Notes: generated by a model not told the origin, from the letters alone. 45,240 nt of DNA from Treponema sp. (GCA_031265845.1 JAISCC010000038.1:1-45240), one strand, 5' to 3'. Shown: positions 1 through 8,501, counted from the stretch's first letter. Numbers and translations: made by a program.

Positions 1-1
1 G

Positions 2-220
2 TGGGGGGAGCGATTCTACTCGCGCATAATCAACGGGATGGCGAATCTCTTGCGAGTGCGGGAGTACATAGCGGAGAATCCGGTGAAGGCTGGGCTTGTG
101 GAGCGGGCGGCGGAGTGGGTGTTTGGCGGCTTGTATCACAGGCTGCACAGACGCTCCGGTTTATTGGACGACGCGGTGTCAGACACTTTTGACGGCGCTT
201 TTGACAACGCGGAGCTATGA
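2..220 (+). CDS. REP-associated tyrosine transposase (RAYT, Y1_Tnp/IS200-like), C-terminal end, cut by window edge
   Basis: The frame is open from the first base, so the gene begins outside the window; 72 codons remain before TGA. The peptide shows the C-terminal signature of the Y1 transposase family linked to REP elements: WGERFYSRII, then REYIAENPVKAGLVERAAEW, equivalent to the family's YI..NP.kAGLVerp..W. The catalytic His-x-His and Tyr lie upstream and cannot be checked. Its last codons contain the palindrome GGTGTCAGACAC (175-186), the same core as the repeat cluster at 6820-6995, which fits a RAYT and its cognate palindromes. Whether the full gene is intact is unknown. Bases 221-420 after it hold nothing I can identify. 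Confidence 0.75.
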   Translation, partial: WGERFYSRIINGMANLLRVREYIAENPVKAGLVERAAEWVFGGLYHRLHRRSGLLDDAVSDTFDGAFDNAEL

Positions 221-420
221 GTTAAATCTGCGGCCGTTTGTTGGTCAAGTTTAGACTTTTAGGGCGGTGGGCTTTCCCTGATTAGGGGGCGAGCGCATCC
301 CCGACTGACTCTGCAACGTCCCTGTATGGCCATCCTCTAAGTAAATTCTACGGTGTTTTCATGTCCTTCAGGGCTTTCTTCGGTATATTAGGAGGCGGGA
401 GATATAGTATAGGAACTTTT

Positions 421-819
421 ATGGAAGAAATTACCTTGGCAACGCCGAGGACAAACTGATGGTTGAATGCGGACTTCTCAAGGAAATCCGCGCCGTTACA
501 CTGGATGCCATGCCCGACACCGGATACTGGACGTTGACTATTAACGAGGAAACCAAGCAAAAACTGAGGCTAGCCATCGTGGAAACAGTAGATTCCAGTC
601 TGGCGATGGTTCCATCACACAATACGGCCTGACCGAACCGGTGGAAATCCGCTGGAAAGACCGTAGCATCAGCCTACAGGCAGTGGTCATACCGGACGCA
701 AACGACATTCTCCTGGGCGTGTTGCCCCTGAAAGGGATGGATCACATCTGTACGTTGATCCGGTAAACCGGCGTCTTGCCGACATCCACGGCGACCGGCG
801 GATACACGTGGTAAAATAG
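421..819 (+). pseudogene. clan AA (retropepsin-like) aspartic protease, frameshifted remnant
   Basis: Joined frames give a protein of the small bacterial clan AA aspartic protease family. Seen: MEEIT then (frame shift near 435) LGNAEDKLMVECGLLKEI, the active-site-like TLDAMPDTGYWTLTINEE, then after a lost base near 606 GLTEPVEIRWKDRSISLQ and ILLGVLPLKGMD, and after another shift near 750 YVDPVNRRLADIHGD with stop TAG. Each segment follows the family order (DTGxxT, LGxxPLxxMDLxVDPxxxxLxGxHGD). At least three single-base indels separate them, so it cannot make the protein. The motif DTGYWT keeps the catalytic Asp. A possible original start is ATA at 409 (ATG mutated), after AGGAGG at 390. Confidence 0.75.
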
Positions 820-844
820 GTGTCAGTTACATGAGGGCATCGTC

Positions 845-1138
845 ATGAGTTCGTCCAAAAGTTCGGAGCATATTCTGAAGCGTGCAACGGGAACGTTGAA
901 GGAGAGTGTCAAAGGGAAAAATATCCTGTTCCGGCTTGGCAGCGGCAATGACTCCCTGGAGACACTGGAAACGCTGCTGGGGAAGGACGGGCAGGCGGCG
1001 GGGAAAACCTTCCGAGAGGGGCGGGATATCGTCATAAAACGGAGCTTGAGACAGGAAAACAAGGGGTTATGGCTTTCCCTTTTAGGACATAGTGAGTTAT
1101 TTTGTTTTATGCATAGTAAATTTCATAAAAACAGATAA
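845..1138 (+). CDS. small unidentified ORF (97 codons)
   Basis: I do not recognise this protein. It starts ATG after a weak GAGGG and is basic and hydrophilic in its first 70 residues (MSSSKSSEHILKRATGTLKE), with no signal peptide or membrane segment. The last 25 residues, from about LRQENKGLWLS onward, look like read-through into non-coding sequence, so the original gene may have been shorter or longer. It lies 26 bp after the broken aspartic protease and before a broken restriction gene. It may be a remnant of a small partner gene, or not a gene at all. Bases 1139-1400 hold only AT-rich sequence and a small hairpin (GACATT-ttg-AATGTC, about 1304-1318). Confidence 0.25.
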   Translation: MSSSKSSEHILKRATGTLKESVKGKNILFRLGSGNDSLETLETLLGKDGQAAGKTFREGRDIVIKRSLRQENKGLWLSLLGHSELFCFMHSKFHKNR

Positions 1139-1420
1139 AAACAATAACTATTTAAAAATAAATCTGTGGGAAGAAATTATTTCTCCCCGACTTTCTTGCC
1201 GCGCCATCCTTGACGCGGGAAATTTTTGCCAGTTTGAGGACGCTTTTTTATGTCGAGGCGTCACTTCCCGCACCTTCAACTCGCCTACGGAGGGCGCTTG
1301 TTGACAGACATTTTGAATGTCTCAAAGGGCTTGATTGCATAAGAAAGATATGGCAAGCCTTCAATCATTGAAAAAGGCCGGATAGCAGAAAATTATAATA
1401 GATGCTATAAAAAAAGAAAG

Positions 1421-2044
1421 ATGGAACATTTATTGATGATATTTCCGGCGAGGAAGCAAGCGTTGCGCCCGAAGAAACCGGAGCGATGCGGGCATTCTCA
1501 AAACAATTGGACCAAGACTACGGCTAAAAGAACATATACAAACGCATCCACGCTGCCGGGTGAAACTCCGCCCGACAAAAAAGAACACCCCCTTGGTATT
1601 GCCGTTTTCAAAAATGAGAAAAAAATCGAAAGTGAACGCTTTATCGTGGTGGAGTGCAAAAAGAAAAACCACAAAGACCGAAGGATGCGGCTTGAAAATT
1701 ATTTAACCTTATCAAATGAGTATCTTGGCGTATGATTTAACGGCGGAGAAAGAGCGTTTATCCATAAATTTATAAAAAAGAACGGCGAATTTATTTTTGA
1801 AGAAATACCCAATATACCGCAATTTGGACAGCGAATAGAAGACGCTGGTAAATTTGTCCGCGTCAATTTAAAATCCGCTCATAACTTAAAAGCGATATTT
1901 AAATCAATCCGTAATTATATTGCGGCAAATACCACGGGCGCGACCTGCGGCGAGGTTTTCACCCATCAGATTCTCAATGTCATTTTATGCAAGAGCAAAC
2001 AATATGATATAACAATAGAGAGGCTTTATGCGATCTATGTATGA
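1421..2044 (+). pseudogene. type I R / N-6 methylase-type restriction protein, N-terminal (HSDR_N-like) remnant
   Basis: The frame running from 1421 encodes IAVFKNEKKIESERFIVVE then CKKKNHKDRRMRLENYLTLS, the nuclease-like N-terminal domain found in type I restriction R subunits and some N-6 methylases (core E-x-K: VVECKKK). TGA at 1733-1735 interrupts an expected TGG (YLGVW-FNGGERAF). The same frame then stays open to 2042 with NGGERAFIHKFIKKNGEF, EEIPNIPQFGQRIED and TGATCGEVFTHQILNVILCK. Upstream of about 1560 a second frameshift and stops separate an earlier segment (FIDDISGEEASVAPEETGAM). No methylase catalytic motif follows, so the C-terminal part is deleted. Bases 2045-2150 before dxs hold no gene. 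The exact family assignment is an inference from the short motif. Confidence 0.6.
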
Positions 2045-2150
2045 ATTCACTCATCCTTCAATTCCATCTTGTTTATAAATTGAACCGCTCTAAAGGGCAA
2101 TTATACCTCACAATATGAAAGAATCGATAAAAAACGGCGCCGCGCAAAGG

Positions 2151-4046
2151 CTATTCAGCCATGCGGTCGTTCTTCGCTATGGCGGTTCTGACAAACGCCG
2201 CGATGCTTTCGCCGTCCAGTCCGTTTATGCGCAGCAATTCGTCCCGCTTACCAAGACCGCCGAATTGTTCGCCTGCCGAAAGCGTCGCTATATGGGCATG
2301 ACAGCGCCGCTCCACGGCAAGAGACGCCGCGTATTCACAGAAACCGCCAGAACGGACGCCTTCTTCCGCAAAAACAAAGAGCGTATAGGCGTTCATAAGA
2401 CCGGCGAGGTAGTCTTCATCAATGGGTTTGAGGAACCGGAGGTTGTATATATCAGCCGCAACGCCCCATGAAGCGAGCCGCTCGGCCGCATCCAGCGCCT
2501 GCGTGTAGAGGCTGCCGGTAAAGGCGATGCATATTGGCGCGTTGTTCCTGCGGATGAATACGCCGCGCCCGTTTTTCAGGGGCGAGGCGAAGGCGCCGCA
2601 CTCTTCGGGGCAGTCGGACTTTGGATAGCGTATCATCACCGCGCTTTTGCTTGACAGGGCGAAATCAAGCATGGCTTTCAATTCGCTTTTGCTGGCGGGC
2701 GCAAGAATCGTCATGTTCGGCGCCATGCGAAAAAACGCGATGTCGAACAAGCCTTGATGGGTCTCCCCGTCGCCGCCGACGAATCCGGCGCGATCAAGGC
2801 AGAACACCACCGGCAACTGTTGCAGACTCACATCATGGATAACCGCGTCGTAGGCTCTCTGGGCAAAGGTGGAATACACCGCGACCACCGGACGAAGCCC
2901 CTGGCAGGCGAGCCCCGCCGCAAAAGTGACGGCGTGACCCTCGGCGATGCCGACGTCAAACAACCGTTCGGGAAACCGCTCCTTAAACGGCGCAAGTCCG
3001 GCGCCATGTTCCATAGCCGCAGTGATGGCGGCGACAGCGTGGTTCCGCGTCGCCGCTTCAACGATTGCCTCCCCAAAAGCGTTCGTAAAAGACCGCCCCG
3101 TATTCGGATCGGCGATACCTTCATCTATTGAAAAGGCGCCCACCCCGTGATAGGCGCTTGGATTGGCTTCCGCATACTTGTAGCCCTTGCCTTTCTGGGT
3201 GATCACATGCACCACCACCGGATGATCAAGCTTCCTGACATCAGAGAGCAGGCTTTCAAGCTGCGCTATATTGTGTCCATTGATAGGACCCACATACTCA
3301 AAACCAAGATCGACAAAAAAATTGTCCGTGTAGAAAATGGCTTTCACCGCCCGCTTCAAGCGGTAGATGACGTTATAAAGCGTCTCGCCGACAACGGGAG
3401 TCTTTTTCACAAGGGCGTCAAAACCCCGGCGGAAACTCTGATACTTCGCCTTCATGGAAAGACGGCTTAAATACTTGGAGAGTCCGCCGACATTTTTGCT
3501 TATTGACATGGCGTTGTCATTGAGAATGACGATGAGCGGCAATCCAAGCTGTCCCGCGTGGGACAGGGCTTCGTACGCAAGTCCGCCGGTGAGTGCGCCG
3601 TCTCCAATAACCGCTATCACCCGTTGATCGCCGCCCTTGAGCCGATCCGCCGCAAGCAAGCCCAGCGCCCCTGATATTGAGGTTGAGGCGTGACCCGTAT
3701 TAAAGACGTCGTGCGGACTTTCACTGTACTTCGGAAAACCAGCCAACCCGCCCATCTGTCGTAATTGGGAAAAGGACAAACCACCGGTATATCTGCCTGT
3801 AAGCAATTTATGCGTATAACACTGATGTCCCACATCCCACACGATTTTGTCGTGCGGAGAATGAAATGCCCGATGCAACGCGATGGTTAATTCCACTACG
3901 CCTAAATTAGACGCCAGATGACCGCCGTTTCGGCTTACTGTCGCAATTATCACCTTTCTTATTTCTGCGGCAAGTTCGGTCAAAGCGGAATAATCCAACC
4001 GCGCCAAATCACGCGGATCGCCAATGTGTGATAGGATGTCTTCCAT
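2151..4046 (-). CDS. dxs: 1-deoxy-D-xylulose-5-phosphate synthase
   Basis: Thiamine-diphosphate enzyme that joins pyruvate and glyceraldehyde 3-phosphate to make DXP, first step of the MEP isoprenoid pathway; cytoplasmic homodimer. The 631 residues match normal Dxs length. Visible signatures: DVGHQCYTHKLLTGR near residue 75, GHASTSISGALG near 115, the ThDP/Mg2+ motif GDGALTGG...NDNAMSIS (about 147-182), and the transketolase pyrimidine-domain segment VGIAEGHAVTFAAGLA with the catalytic Glu. The start is ATG at 4046; no good Shine-Dalgarno precedes it. It lies 63 bp downstream of the small COX24-like gene and shares its promoter at 4232-4260. ispH, the last MEP enzyme, is also in the window (14493). 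Confidence 0.97.
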   Translation of the reverse strand: MEDILSHIGDPRDLARLDYSALTELAAEIRKVIIATVSRNGGHLASNLGVVELTIALHRAFHSPHDKIVWDVGHQCYTHKLLTGRYTGGLSFSQLRQMGGLAGFPKYSESPHDVFNTGHASTSISGALGLLAADRLKGGDQRVIAVIGDGALTGGLAYEALSHAGQLGLPLIVILNDNAMSISKNVGGLSKYLSRLSMKAKYQSFRRGFDALVKKTPVVGETLYNVIYRLKRAVKAIFYTDNFFVDLGFEYVGPINGHNIAQLESLLSDVRKLDHPVVVHVITQKGKGYKYAEANPSAYHGVGAFSIDEGIADPNTGRSFTNAFGEAIVEAATRNHAVAAITAAMEHGAGLAPFKERFPERLFDVGIAEGHAVTFAAGLACQGLRPVVAVYSTFAQRAYDAVIHDVSLQQLPVVFCLDRAGFVGGDGETHQGLFDIAFFRMAPNMTILAPASKSELKAMLDFALSSKSAVMIRYPKSDCPEECGAFASPLKNGRGVFIRRNNAPICIAFTGSLYTQALDAAERLASWGVAADIYNLRFLKPIDEDYLAGLMNAYTLFVFAEEGVRSGGFCEYAASLAVERRCHAHIATLSAGEQFGGLGKRDELLRINGLDGESIAAFVRTAIAKNDRMAE

Positions 4047-4109
4047 AATGAGGTTTAGAAAAGGGCAGGGAACCTCCCGTCGGACGTTCCCGAATTCGCC
4101 CCGGCGGAA

Positions 4110-4199
4110 TTACTTCTTCTTATGCCGGTTCTTTCGAAGCTTCTTCTTGCGTTTATGGGTTGCAATTTTTTGCAGCTTGCGTTTTCTTCCACAGGGCAC
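4110..4199 (-). CDS. AURKAIP1/COX24 (mS38-like) domain mini-protein, 29 aa
   Basis: A GTG start at 4199 is preceded at 7-8 nt by AAGGAG. The peptide is almost entirely basic: VPCGRKRKLQKIATHKRKKK then LRKNRHKKK. This is the pattern of the very short bacterial AURKAIP1/COX24-domain proteins (core K-x(n)-HKRKKxLRKNRHKKK), homologous to the C-terminus of mitochondrial ribosomal protein mS38, and probably a small-subunit ribosome component. It is the first gene of a minus-strand operon with dxs. Family assignment rests on the HKRKK..RKNRHK core; the ribosomal role is inferred from the mitochondrial relative. Its size puts it below normal gene-calling limits. Confidence 0.8.
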   Translation of the reverse strand: MPCGRKRKLQKIATHKRKKKLRKNRHKKK

Positions 4200-4231
4200 G
4201 GTGGGTCTCCTTTTGTATTAAAGTATAGGAT

Positions 4232-4260
4232 AGTATGAACTGGAATGACAATTACGTCAA
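4232..4260 (-). promoter_or_regulatory. sigma70-type promoter for the COX24-like gene and dxs
   Basis: On the minus strand TTGACG (4260-4255), 17 bp, then CATACT (4237-4232). A second TATACT lies a few bases further downstream (about 4228-4223). The start of transcription would be about 25 nt before the GTG at 4199, leaving room for the AAGGAG site. Confidence 0.6.
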
Positions 4261-4375
4261 GAGGTCGCCGCGCTCTTTATGGAAAAACCTGTGGGAGTAT
4301 GCGACGCATAATGCGCAAAATCATTTCAAGGCGAATTTTTACGCATGGAAAAGGCTGTTTCTTCAACAGCCATAG
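4235..4375 (+). CDS. possible Trp-rich 46-codon small protein
   Basis: ATG at 4235 follows AGGA at about 4 nt and opens 46 codons: MNWNDNYVKRSPRSLW, then KNLWEYATHNAQNHFKAN, ending FLQQP. The composition (five Trp, many Asn/Lys/Phe/Tyr) is more protein-like than random sequence here. It overlaps the divergent dxs promoter, no family is recognised, and no dedicated promoter is clear. A hairpin GGCTGTT-ttcttc-AACAGCC-type (4353-4371) ends inside its last codons. Another frame (4345-4617) is open but has no start signal. Bases 4376-4614 otherwise hold nothing I can name. Confidence 0.3.
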   Translation: MNWNDNYVKRSPRSLWKNLWEYATHNAQNHFKANFYAWKRLFLQQP

Positions 4376-4614
4376 TAAAGGAAGTCAGGATAGCGTCTGG
4401 CGCCTCTGCGTTTGCCCAAGTCTATGCGCGGGGAGGCGCGGAGTCCGTATTAGGGAGCGAGTTCCGGCGTGGGGTTCCTTTAGGAGAAAGCTGCCGGAAA
4501 AGCCGGCGTTACGCCGCTTTGGGAGGCGGAAGACACGCCGCGCTGATTGCGGATGACATCCAATTCAAGCTCAAAAAGCGCGTATTATTTTACATAGAAA
4601 CGAGCGATCCTTTA

Positions 4615-4643
4615 TAGACAAAACCCAAAACTATTGCTATAAT
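4615..4643 (+). promoter_or_regulatory. sigma70 promoter of the leader ORF / diguanylate cyclase operon
   Basis: TAGACA (4615-4620), exactly 17 bp, TATAAT (4638-4643). Transcription would begin near 4650, leaving AGAGGAG (4661-4667) as a Shine-Dalgarno 4 nt before ATG 4672. Confidence 0.7.
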
Positions 4644-4671
4644 TTATTGTTAGTAAACAAAGAGGAGTCTT

Positions 4672-4755
4672 ATGTTTTATATAGTAAGACAGCATGCGCC
4701 ATTGCGGACGCCGTATGCGGAGCATGCCCCCCCCCCCCCGCATGGGAGTGGGTAA
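4672..4755 (+). CDS. leader ORF with poly-C tract upstream of the diguanylate cyclase (short, 27 aa, at 13 C)
   Basis: ATG 4672 has the best Shine-Dalgarno of the region (AGAGGAG). The peptide starts MFYIVRQHAPLRTPYAEHA and runs into the C tract (4727-4739), read as prolines. With the 13 C present the frame ends at TAA 4753-4755. With 14 C (or 11) it would continue into AWEWVISNGLSRTEKAIPCG and end at TAA 4866-4868, overlapping the ATG of the next gene as TAATG (65 codons). The length of the tract therefore decides whether translation runs up to the diguanylate cyclase start. The protein itself resembles nothing I know. See the finding on phase variation. Confidence 0.6.
   Translation: MFYIVRQHAPLRTPYAEHAPPPPHGSG
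4727..4739 (+). repeat. homopolymer tract, 13 C
   Basis: Thirteen consecutive C within the leader ORF. Tracts of this length slip readily during replication and are known phase-variation switches in Treponema. Confidence 0.95.
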
Positions 4756-4867
4756 TCTCAAATGGTCTTTCCAGGACGGAAAAAGCCATTCCTTGCGGCG
4801 CCATAGCAAGAAAGCGTAAGTTGTATGATGAGAAAATAAAGCATGCGCAAAATAGAAAGGATTGCTA

Positions 4868-6748
4868 ATGATGTACCGCCTTAACAGCACGATTAACCAT
4901 AAAGTAGTTGTCTTTTCGGTGTTTTTCTTTTTTTTCATTCTGACAAGCGGGAGCATTGTTTTCTTTCAGGTAATGCGGCATTTTATCACCGCTCGATCTG
5001 CGGAAGAATTGACGCAGTTCGCCGAAAGCAAGCGGTTGCAGTTGGAAGCGCGGCTCAGCCGGGAGATTGAATTGACCGTGAGGCTTGCGGAGTCTCCCCT
5101 TGTCCGCCTTTTATTCCGCAATCCCGACGATCCGGTGATACGGCCAATCGGCGTCGCGGAGATACTCGCGTATGGAAAGGCTTTCTCCAGCGGCGTCGTT
5201 TCGTGGGGTTGCGACGTGGACGGGCGGTACTATGAAGGCGACTCTCATCTTACGACCTATGACCCTGACGACGCGTATCATCAGTGGTATCCGGCTGTCC
5301 GCGATCAAAAAGAACCGTTCAGTCTGAACGTATACCATGAGTACTTTACGGTGGAGGACTGGTATTTGTATATCAACGCGCCGGTGCGGGAACATGGATC
5401 TGAGGGCGCCAGGGGAATCGGCGTTGTGGGCAACCGGGTTGCCCTGACGACATTTCTTTCTTTCCTGTATGGCGTTGACTACGCCCCCCCGCCAGATTCG
5501 GACATGTACCTGTTCAACGGCAGCGGTGAAATAACTGCGGCCCGCGATTCCGCTTTTATCGCCGGCGCGGCTGAAAAACCCCTGCTGTCAGATCTCTTCG
5601 CAAAAGCCGGCGAGAAGATAGTGTCCGAAATCCAGGGTCTCGCGCCTGATTCATCCTTTTCTTTCATTGACAACAACACCCAATATATGGTCATACCTAT
5701 AGCTTCGCTGAACTGGTATATGGTTGTGGTTAAACCTGTCGCCTTTTCTCTGATTTTAGGCAACTCGGTGACCATTGTATTCGCCGCTATGATGGGAGTT
5801 GTCTTTTTGGTGTTCGTCATCTTCAATTGTTATATTTCCACGCTCATCAAGCCGGCGCTCACCCTTGCCGGAATAATGGATATGATCCTTTCGATTACTC
5901 CCAATCTGCTCGCCGTGGTTGACGAAAAGAGCCGCGTCATCTATATGGGCAAGGCGATGCGGGACATGACGAACTTCTATAATGCGAAAGACTGCGAGGG
6001 CAAGCCGATTCTTGATTTATTTAATAATGAGGATATGAAAGCGGTGATCGGCGAAGCGATTCAGCAGAGCGGGTATTTTGAGACCATCCGTAAAGCGAGG
6101 ATAGGCGACAAGGGACAATTTTTTAAAGTTATGGCTAATGATATAGATTCGATTTTTCGGGGAAAATTTCTTCTTCTTGTCAATGTCACGGCGACGATGA
6201 TGTACGGTCTCACCGACCCATTGACCGGTCTTGCGAACAGACGGAATTTCGATCAATGTCTGAAAGATGAATGGAAACGCGCGATACGAGATGGGTCGCC
6301 GATCTCATTTCTGATGATGGATTTGGATTTGTTCAAACACTACAACGATACGTATGGCCATCCGCAAGGCGACCAGTTGCTCAAGGTGGTGGCGGACGTT
6401 ATTGCGAGAGCCGCAAAACGTCCGGCTGATCTTGCGGTGAGAATGGGCGGCGAGGAATTCGCCCTGTTGTTGCCGAACACCAAACTCTTGGGCGCATTGG
6501 AAATCGCCGAACGCATCCGGCGCGAGGTGGAAGAGACCTGCATTCCCCTTGCCAACGGGAAAGGAACAACTTCCATAACGATCAGCGTCGGCGCCGCCTG
6601 CATGATCCCGGACATGCAAAAGGTGGCGGAAGAGCTTGTATCCAGCGCCGACGAGCTTCTGTACGAAGCGAAACATCAGGGCAGAAACCGCGTCTGCTCA
6701 CGGGATCACAGTGAGCCTCCGCGATGGTCGATTTTCGACGCAACATGA
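4868..6748 (+). CDS. membrane-bound PAS-GGDEF diguanylate cyclase
   Basis: Predicted to make cyclic di-GMP from two GTP in response to an external cue. ATG 4868 was chosen because AAAGGA lies 6 nt upstream and the codon overlaps the stop of the preceding frame (TAATG). 626 residues: short N-terminus, membrane segment about 16-38, extracytoplasmic sensor region about 40-285, second membrane segment about 292-322, a PAS-like stretch about 330-440 (ILSITPNLLAVVDEKSRVIY), then GGDEF from LTDPLTGLANRRNFD. Active-site motif GGEEF at 527-531 is intact, as is the product-inhibition I-site RPAD (518-521), so it should be active and feedback-controlled. A run of seven C lies within the sensor coding region near 5485. 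The HDOD and TPR genes elsewhere in the window are not linked to it. Confidence 0.93.
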   Translation: MMYRLNSTINHKVVVFSVFFFFFILTSGSIVFFQVMRHFITARSAEELTQFAESKRLQLEARLSREIELTVRLAESPLVRLLFRNPDDPVIRPIGVAEILAYGKAFSSGVVSWGCDVDGRYYEGDSHLTTYDPDDAYHQWYPAVRDQKEPFSLNVYHEYFTVEDWYLYINAPVREHGSEGARGIGVVGNRVALTTFLSFLYGVDYAPPPDSDMYLFNGSGEITAARDSAFIAGAAEKPLLSDLFAKAGEKIVSEIQGLAPDSSFSFIDNNTQYMVIPIASLNWYMVVVKPVAFSLILGNSVTIVFAAMMGVVFLVFVIFNCYISTLIKPALTLAGIMDMILSITPNLLAVVDEKSRVIYMGKAMRDMTNFYNAKDCEGKPILDLFNNEDMKAVIGEAIQQSGYFETIRKARIGDKGQFFKVMANDIDSIFRGKFLLLVNVTATMMYGLTDPLTGLANRRNFDQCLKDEWKRAIRDGSPISFLMMDLDLFKHYNDTYGHPQGDQLLKVVADVIARAAKRPADLAVRMGGEEFALLLPNTKLLGALEIAERIRREVEETCIPLANGKGTTSITISVGAACMIPDMQKVAEELVSSADELLYEAKHQGRNRVCSRDHSEPPRWSIFDAT

Positions 6749-6819
6749 CGCGCCGCTCCGTCGAGGAGCGTTCGCAAGCTTCTCATGCTTATAATACGGG
6801 ATTGTCATGAGCGTCGCTT

Positions 6820-6995
6820 TGGTGTCAGACACCCGTTCCGCGCCTGTGTCTGATACCTCGCGCAGTGCAACATCCGTGTCGCCCTGTGTCAGATACCTCG
6901 CCTCGCGCAGTGCGACACCCTTGTGTCTGACGCCAAAGCGCAGTGCACACCCGCGGTGTCAATTTGGCGCCAGGCGCCTCGTGTCTGACACCGTT
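6820..6995. repeat. cluster of GTGTC(A/T)GA(C/T)AC palindromes (REP-like)
   Basis: GTGTC cores occur at 6822, 6846, 6876, 6886, 6923, 6956 and 6981; several form the palindrome GGTGTCAGACACC or near copies (GTGTCTGATACC, GTGTCTGACACC). A linked unit GCGCAGTGC(A/G)ACA(C/T) is present three times (about 6860, 6905, 6938). Spacing is irregular (10-37 bp), unlike CRISPR. The same core is in the transposase tail at 175-186, so the cluster is probably made by RAYT-type activity. It fills the space between the diguanylate cyclase and the terminator of the convergent lipoprotein gene. Confidence 0.75.
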
Positions 6996-7001
6996 CCGCA
7001 T

Positions 7002-7034
7002 AAAAAAAGCGGCCGTGTGTTTCCACGCGGCCGC
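7002..7034 (-). terminator. Rho-independent terminator of the lipoprotein gene
   Basis: On the minus strand a GC-rich stem (GCGGCCG...CGGCCGC, with a short CG bulge and gaaac-type loop) is followed directly by seven T. It starts 14 bp after the stop codon at 7048. Confidence 0.85.
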
Positions 7035-7047
7035 CGCGCCCAACGGA

Positions 7048-8422
7048 TTAGTCCGCAGACTTTAGCGACGACGCCTTGCCGGTATACGGATCGCCTACGT
7101 ATATGAGGTCATCATACTCGTCATAGACATGCCGTTGGTTGGCAAGCTCTATCGTCTGGAAATTATCCCCGTTCGCCGCCGGGTTGCCCGTTGCCCATTT
7201 GTATATGAAGTCACGGTCGTTGATGTAATCCCCGTACGATTCCACATCCTCGGGAAACACACGTCCGTCGAGGATGTCGCCGAGACCAGTTCCGAATGCT
7301 CCTATCTTGTCCGCATCCTGGTGTATCCTGAACGATATATCGTCGCCCGGCCGAATCTGGTCGAACATCTCCCGGTGGGTTATGAACAAAGGGGACAGGG
7401 TCATGCACTCGTCCTCGGCCCCGTCATTGTCCGTATCTATCGAAACCCTGCGAGAACGGATGATCTGCGTTTCATCGTCCCTGTCCATATGGTTTGGTAT
7501 CTTGCTGTCGACTATGTTCAGCACCTTGCCATCGATAACCGGCGTAGTCGCCTTGAATGGAATTCTTTGATACGCGTAGCAGTCTTTCTCATGGAGATCG
7601 TCGGGATAGTAATCAAAGTAATTTGCCGGAATATACATACCTCCAGTAACCATGTGCCCATCAACATAAATAATTCCAGGACCAATTAGATTAGACCATG
7701 CAACATCATCGGAACCATCCCACTGCCTAGCCATCAAGGAGCCTTCATGCGTCATCATGACATCAAAAGTAGGAGAATTTCTCCAAAATGTCACTTCGCC
7801 GGGGGTGTATCCCGGGCCGTATCCCATTTTCGCCTTGATCTGGATTCTCCGCTGCAATGCATGGACAAGAAGAGGATAGTCAATACCGGGCAAATACATC
7901 TTGTACGGCACGCTGTCCATCACCTTGTATATCGCGGCCTCCTCGGCATAGTAGTTCTCCGGGAAGTCAAGTTTCTCGCCCTTGGCGAATTTCGCGGTGT
8001 AATTGGCGGTTCCGGTCACATTTACCGGCGCCGGATTCCACCCGAGCGTATGGTTGTACAGCCTCGCCTTTGTGGGAAGGCCCGAGACATATAAAGCCGG
8101 GCGGCCCGTCGCGAAATCCACGCTCTCCGGCAACGTCGGCATCGGGCCGTTATAGGCGGGCATGGCGCCCTCCTTCACATTTCCGACCTGAAGCACGCTC
8201 CCGTCGGTGTCGATCCACTTTATAAGGAATTCCTTCGGGTTCTCCGGGTCGGGATTCACGGGCTTGTCGGGGTCAGGTTTTGGCTTTTCTGGATCAGGAT
8301 TTACGGGGGGGGGGGGGGCCTTCTTCGGGGACAAGGGCGCAGGTCTCGCACGCCACCATCAAAATGATGGACAAGACGGCATCGAACTTTTTCTTCAAGC
8401 GTTTCATGGTGTTCTTTTTCAT
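7048..8422 (-). CDS. phase-variable InlB/Flg_new-repeat lipoprotein, out of frame at the 14-C tract
   Basis: The 5' part from ATG 8422 (or ATG 8407 in the same frame) encodes a lipoprotein signal peptide: MKRLKKKFDAVLSIILMVAC, lipobox MVAC. It then enters a run of 14 C (8318-8305) and, at this length, stops at TGA 8296-8294. The body is in the next frame: a Pro/Asp spacer (VNPDPEKPKPDPDKP), an InlB-type repeat (FLIKWIDTDGSVLQVGNVKE ... GTANYTAKF), then about 300 residues I do not recognise, to the stop at 7048. With 13 or 16 C the two halves join into one surface lipoprotein of about 457 residues. The presence of lipobox, promoter and terminator says this is a live contingency gene rather than a dead one; sequencing error in the tract is the alternative. 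Confidence 0.8.
8305..8318. repeat. homopolymer tract, 14 G (14 C in the coding strand)
   Basis: Fourteen G on the plus strand directly after the signal-peptide codons of the lipoprotein gene. Lengths of 13 or 16 restore the frame. Confidence 0.95.
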
Positions 8423-8501
8423 TCCATTGCCTATTGCCTTGCCTCTTCTTGCGTGGACGTGCTTTGTTGAGGCGGAGCCTGTTCACCCGCCTTTATGTTG
8501 T

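Noticed and set aside
4345-4617. 90-codon plus-strand ORF before the leader ORF
   Set aside because: No ribosome site and biased composition; ends just where the real promoter begins.
5485-5491. Seven C within the diguanylate cyclase sensor region as a third switch
   Set aside because: Too short to slip often, and the frame is intact through it.
6820-6995. CRISPR array
   Set aside because: Repeats are too short and irregularly spaced, and no cas genes are present.
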